Shown here piece by piece: positions 14,299 to 18,850 of a DNA stretch of 18,850 nucleotides. Numbering within the stretch: position 1 is the first letter of the stretch; each line of letters opens with the position of its first letter. The translations under genes and the position numbers were made by a program. Location of the stretch: the NCBI GenBank assembly GCA_031279915.1, contig JAITHO010000170.1, positions 1 to 18,850 of the forward strand. The letters are read 5' to 3'. The stretch is from Tannerellaceae bacterium. Its GTDB lineage: Bacteria > Bacteroidota > Bacteroidia > Bacteroidales > Tannerellaceae. The notes below the pieces were generated by a model. It was not told the origin of the DNA. It searched no databases and was given only the letters and a program-made list of their open reading frames with translations.

Positions 14299-15993
14299 TT
14301 ATTGTCCAAGTAATGAAGCAAATTCGGCATTGCTGATATACTTTGCAAATTCTATGTCGTTGGCTGCTTCTTTCAGGTATGTTCGGTCTTTGGCGATGGC
14401 CGATCGGAGGCTGCTGACGACGCTTCCGGTGTCATTCGTTCTTGCGGCTACGATGGCTTTGAGGTAGTCGGTAAGAGCATTTGGATTGACAACGGAGTTG
14501 AGTGTTTGCAAGGCTTTGCTGTAATCTTTGGTGAGAATCTGTGCTAAAGCGGCATTATTGCTCTTGGATGACGATAGCGCGGAAGCTGCTTGCGCAAAGT
14601 TGCCTTGCTGCAGATTAAGGAGTCCAAGAGCTTCGTTAAGCTCTGGTACGCCGGCTGCACTGCCAAGCAATTGCTGAGCCTTAGCTTGATCGCTTTTAGC
14701 GAGGGCGATCAGTCCGAGATTCATGTTGGTTTCCGGAGTGTTTTTAACGGAGCTTGCTTTGCTGAACATTTCTTCGGCTTTGGGGAGATCGCCTGCCATG
14801 AAGCGTATCATGCCGATGTTATTCCACGTGCGATAGTCATTGGGATAGAGCTGACTGGCCTTTGTGTATATAGATTCTTTTTCGTTAACATTATTGAGTA
14901 GGGTTGCGGCATACAGGATTTCTTCGACGCTAAGCGCTTGGGGATTGCTGTTGGCGAGCGCCTTGATTTCGTCGTCCGACTTGCCGATGATTTCAACGTT
15001 GGCGGTCAGCCTTGAGCGGCGTAATTGCGGAAGGATTTCGTCGGCGAGCACACTGAATACGGAGGAGATGTTCTTGATCTCCTTTTCGCGCTGTTCGGGA
15101 TCTTTGTACATGGAGAGCACTCTTAGCACCAGATCTTTGTCTTGAATGTTCGACTTCGATACTAGTTCTTGGAATCCATCCCAGTCTTGAGCTTGGTAGT
15201 GGGCATCGATCGGCACGTTGACTTTGGCCTTCTTGAGTTCTTGCGCTACGTAGCGTTCTGTTACGGCTTCGCGTCGTTCGGCAAGTCCTGTGTTGAGCTT
15301 CACGCCTCCGTCGGGCGATGCGTTGGCGAAGATTTCGACGGCTACGTTCTGATTTGGAGCTTCGTCGGCATTCTTAACCACATTCTTCCAGTCTGTGACT
15401 TCTTGCTTGCTGAGTTCTTTTGAACGGAGTTCGGCTTGCTGGATTAGGAACATGATATTGGCATCATAAGCTTGCTTGATGATGCGTTGGAACTTATCGG
15501 CTCCGATGGCGGGCTTAGCGGAGGCTGCATCGGCGAGTTCGGCTGTGGCTATCACTCCGTCGCCGATTTTGATGTCGGGGAGCTGCACGGCTTTGTTCTT
15601 AATCTTTGCATCGAAGGTCAGGTAGAGCTCCGATTTTTTCATCTCGGGCTTGTAATTGAATGTCGATTTCATGGTCACGTTTCCTCCGGCGCTTTGTGAA
15701 ATGCTTTGGTTGTTACCTTTTACTTTCTCTCCTTGGAATGTGTAGGCTGTGCCCCAGGATTCGCCTCCTTGATAACGGAGAACTGGTGTTACGGTCACTA
15801 CGGCATTCTTGTTAAACCATTTTGCGGGGAAGGTTGCGTCTATCGTTACCGGAACTTTTCCTCCAGCGGCTTCCAATGGTTGAGGAGTGGCTTTTACGTA
15901 ATCTCCGGCCAATGGATTCAATTTGCCGGAACAAGATGAAAGTGTCACAATAATCGCCAGCGTTAAGAGTGGCAATAAATACTTTTTGCTCAT
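14299..15993 (-). CDS. OmpA-like and TPR lipoprotein
   Basis: This gene encodes 564 residues from ATG at 15993 (MSKKYLLPLLTLAIIV). The upstream extension of the frame is Asn/Arg-rich and lies in the leader. The signal peptide ends in a lipobox, TLSSC (Cys21). Residues 25-150 are a beta-rich domain (KVPVTIDATFPAKWFN, then ELYLTFDAKIKNK). About 216-338 resembles the OmpA C-terminal fold seen in Bacteroidales surface lipoproteins: VEIFANASPDGGVKLNTGLA, RREAVTERYV, then a DWDGFQELV segment. About 365-540 is TPR-like (YPNDYRTWNNIGMIRFMAGD). It is likely outer-membrane anchored and peptidoglycan-associated, organising envelope or secretion machinery. P. gingivalis PorE also joins TPR and OmpA domains, but the order and the other domains differ. 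Confidence 0.8.
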   Translation of the reverse strand: MSKKYLLPLLTLAIIVTLSSCSGKLNPLAGDYVKATPQPLEAAGGKVPVTIDATFPAKWFNKNAVVTVTPVLRYQGGESWGTAYTFQGEKVKGNNQSISQSAGGNVTMKSTFNYKPEMKKSELYLTFDAKIKNKAVQLPDIKIGDGVIATAELADAASAKPAIGADKFQRIIKQAYDANIMFLIQQAELRSKELSKQEVTDWKNVVKNADEAPNQNVAVEIFANASPDGGVKLNTGLAERREAVTERYVAQELKKAKVNVPIDAHYQAQDWDGFQELVSKSNIQDKDLVLRVLSMYKDPEQREKEIKNISSVFSVLADEILPQLRRSRLTANVEIIGKSDDEIKALANSNPQALSVEEILYAATLLNNVNEKESIYTKASQLYPNDYRTWNNIGMIRFMAGDLPKAEEMFSKASSVKNTPETNMNLGLIALAKSDQAKAQQLLGSAAGVPELNEALGLLNLQQGNFAQAASALSSSKSNNAALAQILTKDYSKALQTLNSVVNPNALTDYLKAIVAARTNDTGSVVSSLRSAIAKDRTYLKEAANDIEFAKYISNAEFASLLGQ

Positions 15994-16074
15994 GTTAATG
16001 TAAGTTTTTGAATTGTTACTATTTGTTTGAATTATATGTTTTCGATTGGTATTACGTCCCCGATTTTCTTTTCG

Positions 16075-16082
16075 CAAAACTA
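16075..16082 (-). promoter_or_regulatory. -7 box of the OmpA-like/TPR lipoprotein gene
   Basis: The minus strand reads TAGTTTTG, a perfect fit to TAnnTTTG, about 82 bases before the ATG. No good -33 element is seen. Confidence 0.4.
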
Positions 16083-16148
16083 AACGTTTTTTTGATTATG
16101 CTGATACGCATCTCTTTATTTTCCGTACAATTAATACTTATTAATGAT

Positions 16149-18380
16149 TTACAGAACGAGCTTTTGGCTGTATGATTCTGTGCCGTATCTAAGCTGGGCT
16201 ATGTATATTCCCGGAGCCTGATCTTCGAGCTCTATTGTGGCCGAGGAGCCTTCGATTCGCCGCTCTATTAGCTTGCGGCCGTTGAGGTCGTAGAGGATGA
16301 GGATTGCAGAGGATATGTTGGGCTCCAGAACGATGTGCAGCGCGCGTCGTCCGCGCTCGGTGTATATGCCGGCGGGAGGGAGCTCCGGAACTGGTTCGAC
16401 CGAACTGCCGTCGGTGTAGCGCACTACCGGATCGATGAAGAGCGAGGTAGCGAATCCGACATTCGCAAATTGAGGCGCTTGGATCCAGCCGCCGGTGGAG
16501 CGAATCCAAGTCGTGTTGCCTACGGTCATTCCGCGACGCAGATTGTAGGCGGCGAAGCTGGAGTAGGGCGGCGAGGATATCCGATAGCCGATAAAGAAGC
16601 TGCCTGTGACTTTTACGGGAGCGGCAAACTTAACGAAGGTCTCCTGCGCGCGATTCAGCCGTTTGGGAGCCTCTACTACTGCATAACCGGGAGGCGACAT
16701 GTCTTTGTAGGCGGGAGAGAACGGCTCCGAATGCAGTTCGTCGGCGGCGCGTCCGTTGATTGAGGCATACAGAACGATCTCGGTTTTCATCGTCGACGGA
16801 TCATCGGTTACCGACGGAGTGACGATGTAAGCGCCTTCAACGTATGCCGTGCCGAACACCTGATACTCCTCAGCAAATTCTTTCGCTCCCGAGGCATTCA
16901 ATCCAAACAGATTCCCGCCTTGAGGATGTTGTGCGACTTCAATGCTGTCGTTGAGCCGAGCCTCCATGATATTGCTGAGCCGATAGCTGGGAGAGCTCTC
17001 GTAAGGATCGATTCCGCCTATCTGATTCGCCTTGACGCCGGCTGTATCCAGCCATGCCTTGAGCTGCTCGCCCGCATTCGACGAAGGCTCCCAAGCCTTG
17101 TGCAGAGCATAATAGAAGTCATCGCGAGGATCGTTGCAACTTGAGTTTCCGCCCGAAAGCAATCCCACAAGACGGCTGGAATCATCAAAGAGCGGACCGC
17201 CCGACGAACCCGCATCCGTGCACCCTTCGGCATACAGCCCCACATTCCAATGCGAGTTGGCCTGAAAATGACTGATGGGGAACGTTCGCAGCGTCAGAGT
17301 ATCCGCAACCCTATTGTATCGCTTCGGACTAGCTCGCGGATGATGCAGCACAGTGTAGGGCGGCAATCCACCCTTTTCATCCAGCGTCCAGCCTGCATAG
17401 AACGGACGAAAATGTGGCGGAGGCATCCCATTCAGCTCCAGCAGCGCCATATCAACCGATTCATTCACCCCCAAAAGCCGAGCCGACGCCATCGACATCT
17501 CCTCCGCTCCGCGAATAACCGTATCGCAAGTCGGACTGTTGTAGTTGAAAAAAGTTATTATACGCCCCGCTATCGCCACGTAATCAGGGTTGGAAATCTG
17601 GAAGTTATTATTCAGGCAATGAGAAGCGGTCAGCAGCAGCGGGCGTCCGTCGTTCGACGTATTATTCACCAAAACCCCCGTGCAAGCGCGAGTGCCGTCG
17701 ATAGTGAGCAGCACCGTCGTTCTCGACAGCGAATCACGACCGCCCTCCGACGCCAAACATTGCGTGGCCGGCATGCACCACATATCCTTGGCATCACCGC
17801 CGGGCTCGTAGCCAAGCAAGCTTCGATAAGCGTGATTTATCTCCCCTACCCTAATTTTACCCGCAAATGCCGCCCGCTCAGGCTCCTGATACTCAACAAC
17901 AATCTCCTCGCCCCATACCGGCGCCACCGGCAGCAACCCATCCTCCGAGTTATTCAAGCAATCGAATGCTCCCAAAATTTGCCTTTGCTTCGGATCATAC
18001 AAAAAAAGTTTCGCCCCCTCAGGCAGTTCAAATTCCGTAAACAAAATATTAATCGACAAAGCCCCGCGCGACCGAATCCGCAGCCGCCACACCAGCGTCC
18101 CATCATTAAGCCTGAAGCTCGCCCCCGAATTATCCCTACCGAAATCCGTTACAAACTTATACGCAAACTTATAGCCCCCGCGCAGCCCAACATTCTCAGC
18201 CGAATCCCGCATCAGCTCCAAAGCCAGGTCGAAGGGCGGCATCTCCTCCACCCGATGCTCCGTCAGCCCTCGCGTTTCGGCCAGCGGCAGCGGGCGTCCT
18301 CCGCGGCTCAGTTGCGCCATACAGCGGCCTCCCGTAGCCAGTAGCAGCGTAATTCCTATACATATATATATATACTTCAT
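16149..18380 (-). CDS. secreted trypsin-like serine protease with T9SS sorting domain
   Basis: This 743-residue protein has a signal peptide (1-22, ending CMAQ) and a propeptide-like region (about 23-200, WRLRIRSRGALSINI). The S1-type catalytic domain covers about 203-445, with His254 (LLLTASHCL), Asp310 (SVDMALLEL) and Ser393 (CTDAGSSGGPLFD). Cys233 and Cys255 sit where the His-loop disulfide is found. After a beta-sandwich region (about 480-660) the C-terminus (about 672-743) is a type A T9SS sorting domain: LYDLNGRKL, APGIYIAQLRYG, and the final SQKLVL. The layout resembles lysyl-endopeptidase-type proteases of Bacteroidota. It should cross the outer membrane through T9SS and be surface-attached or released. 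Cleavage specificity is not determined from sequence. Confidence 0.9.
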   Translation of the reverse strand: MKYIYICIGITLLLATGGRCMAQLSRGGRPLPLAETRGLTEHRVEEMPPFDLALELMRDSAENVGLRGGYKFAYKFVTDFGRDNSGASFRLNDGTLVWRLRIRSRGALSINILFTEFELPEGAKLFLYDPKQRQILGAFDCLNNSEDGLLPVAPVWGEEIVVEYQEPERAAFAGKIRVGEINHAYRSLLGYEPGGDAKDMWCMPATQCLASEGGRDSLSRTTVLLTIDGTRACTGVLVNNTSNDGRPLLLTASHCLNNNFQISNPDYVAIAGRIITFFNYNSPTCDTVIRGAEEMSMASARLLGVNESVDMALLELNGMPPPHFRPFYAGWTLDEKGGLPPYTVLHHPRASPKRYNRVADTLTLRTFPISHFQANSHWNVGLYAEGCTDAGSSGGPLFDDSSRLVGLLSGGNSSCNDPRDDFYYALHKAWEPSSNAGEQLKAWLDTAGVKANQIGGIDPYESSPSYRLSNIMEARLNDSIEVAQHPQGGNLFGLNASGAKEFAEEYQVFGTAYVEGAYIVTPSVTDDPSTMKTEIVLYASINGRAADELHSEPFSPAYKDMSPPGYAVVEAPKRLNRAQETFVKFAAPVKVTGSFFIGYRISSPPYSSFAAYNLRRGMTVGNTTWIRSTGGWIQAPQFANVGFATSLFIDPVVRYTDGSSVEPVPELPPAGIYTERGRRALHIVLEPNISSAILILYDLNGRKLIERRIEGSSATIELEDQAPGIYIAQLRYGTESYSQKLVL

Positions 18381-18423
18381 ATTTATTTTGTTTCAAATAA
18401 TGCATTTAAATTATGGATAGCCA

Positions 18424-18431
18424 CAAATATA
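18424..18431 (-). promoter_or_regulatory. -7 box of the secreted protease gene
   Basis: The minus strand reads TATATTTG, a perfect match to TAnnTTTG, 43 bases before the protease ATG. The leader would be about 35-40 bases. No -33 TTTG is obvious at the expected spacing. Confidence 0.5.
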
Positions 18432-18534
18432 CGTTTTTGGATTTACAGATGAGGCCTGCCCGCAGCGAAAGCCTGGTTATCGTTTTGAATTATGATTGCC
18501 GATATTCCATAGATGATTTATTCTCAAAATATTT

Positions 18535-18850
18535 TTTCGCAAACAAATAAAACCGTTAAATGGGCTCAAAAATTTGCTGGACGATATTTAAACGTGTAAA
18601 TGGCGTCCAGCAACTTTTGGAGTCCATATCACAGTGTAAATGGCGTTCAGCAATTTTTTTTCATCCAATTAAATTTATTTTTTTCAGATAAAACATCTGC
18701 CGAAATCCGATGAAATTCGTTTTTTTCGTCTAAAATCTGCTGGACGCCGATCACAAATGTTTTTTCCTCCAAAAATTTTGCTGGGCGGAAAACACACTTG
18801 TTTTTTTTCTAAAATCAATTGCTGGACGGAAAAATCAAACGTTTTTTCCT
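18535..18850. repeat. 40-41-bp tandem repeat array, runs off the window
   Basis: TAAATGG recurs at 40-bp spacing in three units (TTAAATGG or TGTAAATGG from about 18555, 18595 and 18635). GCTGGACG or close variants recur at 18699 (diverged), 18739, 18780 and 18821, spaced 40, 41 and 41. T-runs of six to eight bases separate the later units (about 18720, 18760, 18800, 18841). The first part carries the core inverted (CGTCCAGCAA at 18604-18613), which pairs perfectly over 10 bp with TTGCTGGACG at 18574-18583. The array continues beyond the right edge, so its full length is unknown. Between the protease promoter and 18534 I see nothing else. Confidence 0.8.

Noticed and set aside
17250..18344. 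364-codon plus-strand open frame
   Set aside because: It lies fully antisense to the serine protease, which has complete catalytic motifs. The translation is Arg/Gln/His-rich, as expected from a shadow frame.

Overview
The window looks like a chromosomal segment of a Bacteroidales bacterium (Bacteroidota). Three things suggest this: a secreted protease with a type IX secretion C-terminal sorting domain, a small DUF3244-like secreted protein and PorT-like barrel, and several promoters with the Bacteroidota -7 box TAnnTTTG. A Porphyromonadaceae-like host would fit, but no species can be named from the sequence alone.

Layout. Bases 1-4657 are a plus-strand gene block: the tail of a Uma2-like gene, an MBL-fold hydrolase, a VOC/glyoxalase protein, a ROK sugar kinase and a zinc-ribbon NUDIX hydrolase, then (after 147 bases) a phenylacetate-CoA ligase-type enzyme with its ACT-domain partner. 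The block closes with a clear terminator at 4743-4774. Bases 4811-5000 hold a 41-bp tandem array and 5000-5800 have no convincing gene. Polyphosphate kinase 1 (5854-7908, minus) has its own terminator. Bases 8076 to about 8510 are a 42-bp array with strict periodicity. Then, all on the minus strand, come a DUF3244-like protein, a membrane TPR/helix-turn-helix regulator, uracil-DNA glycosylase and AsnA; the last three look like one operon (asnA, ung, TPR). At 13061-13133 there is a tRNA-Arg(CCG)-like sequence on the plus strand, followed by a strong terminator. After it come a plus-strand beta-barrel protein, a minus-strand OmpA-like/TPR lipoprotein and a minus-strand secreted serine protease. 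The window ends inside a third array of 40-41-bp repeats.

Most genes are ordinary housekeeping or envelope genes: sugar phosphorylation, nucleotide clean-up, polyphosphate synthesis, uracil repair, asparagine synthesis and envelope/secretion functions. The unusual part is between the genes. Three separate intergenic arrays share a period of about 40-42 bp, and two of them align without gaps over 29 bases (22 identities) around a GGACG core. This points to a dispersed family of non-coding tandem repeats with possible hairpins. The tRNA-like unit with its own terminator is the other item worth attention.
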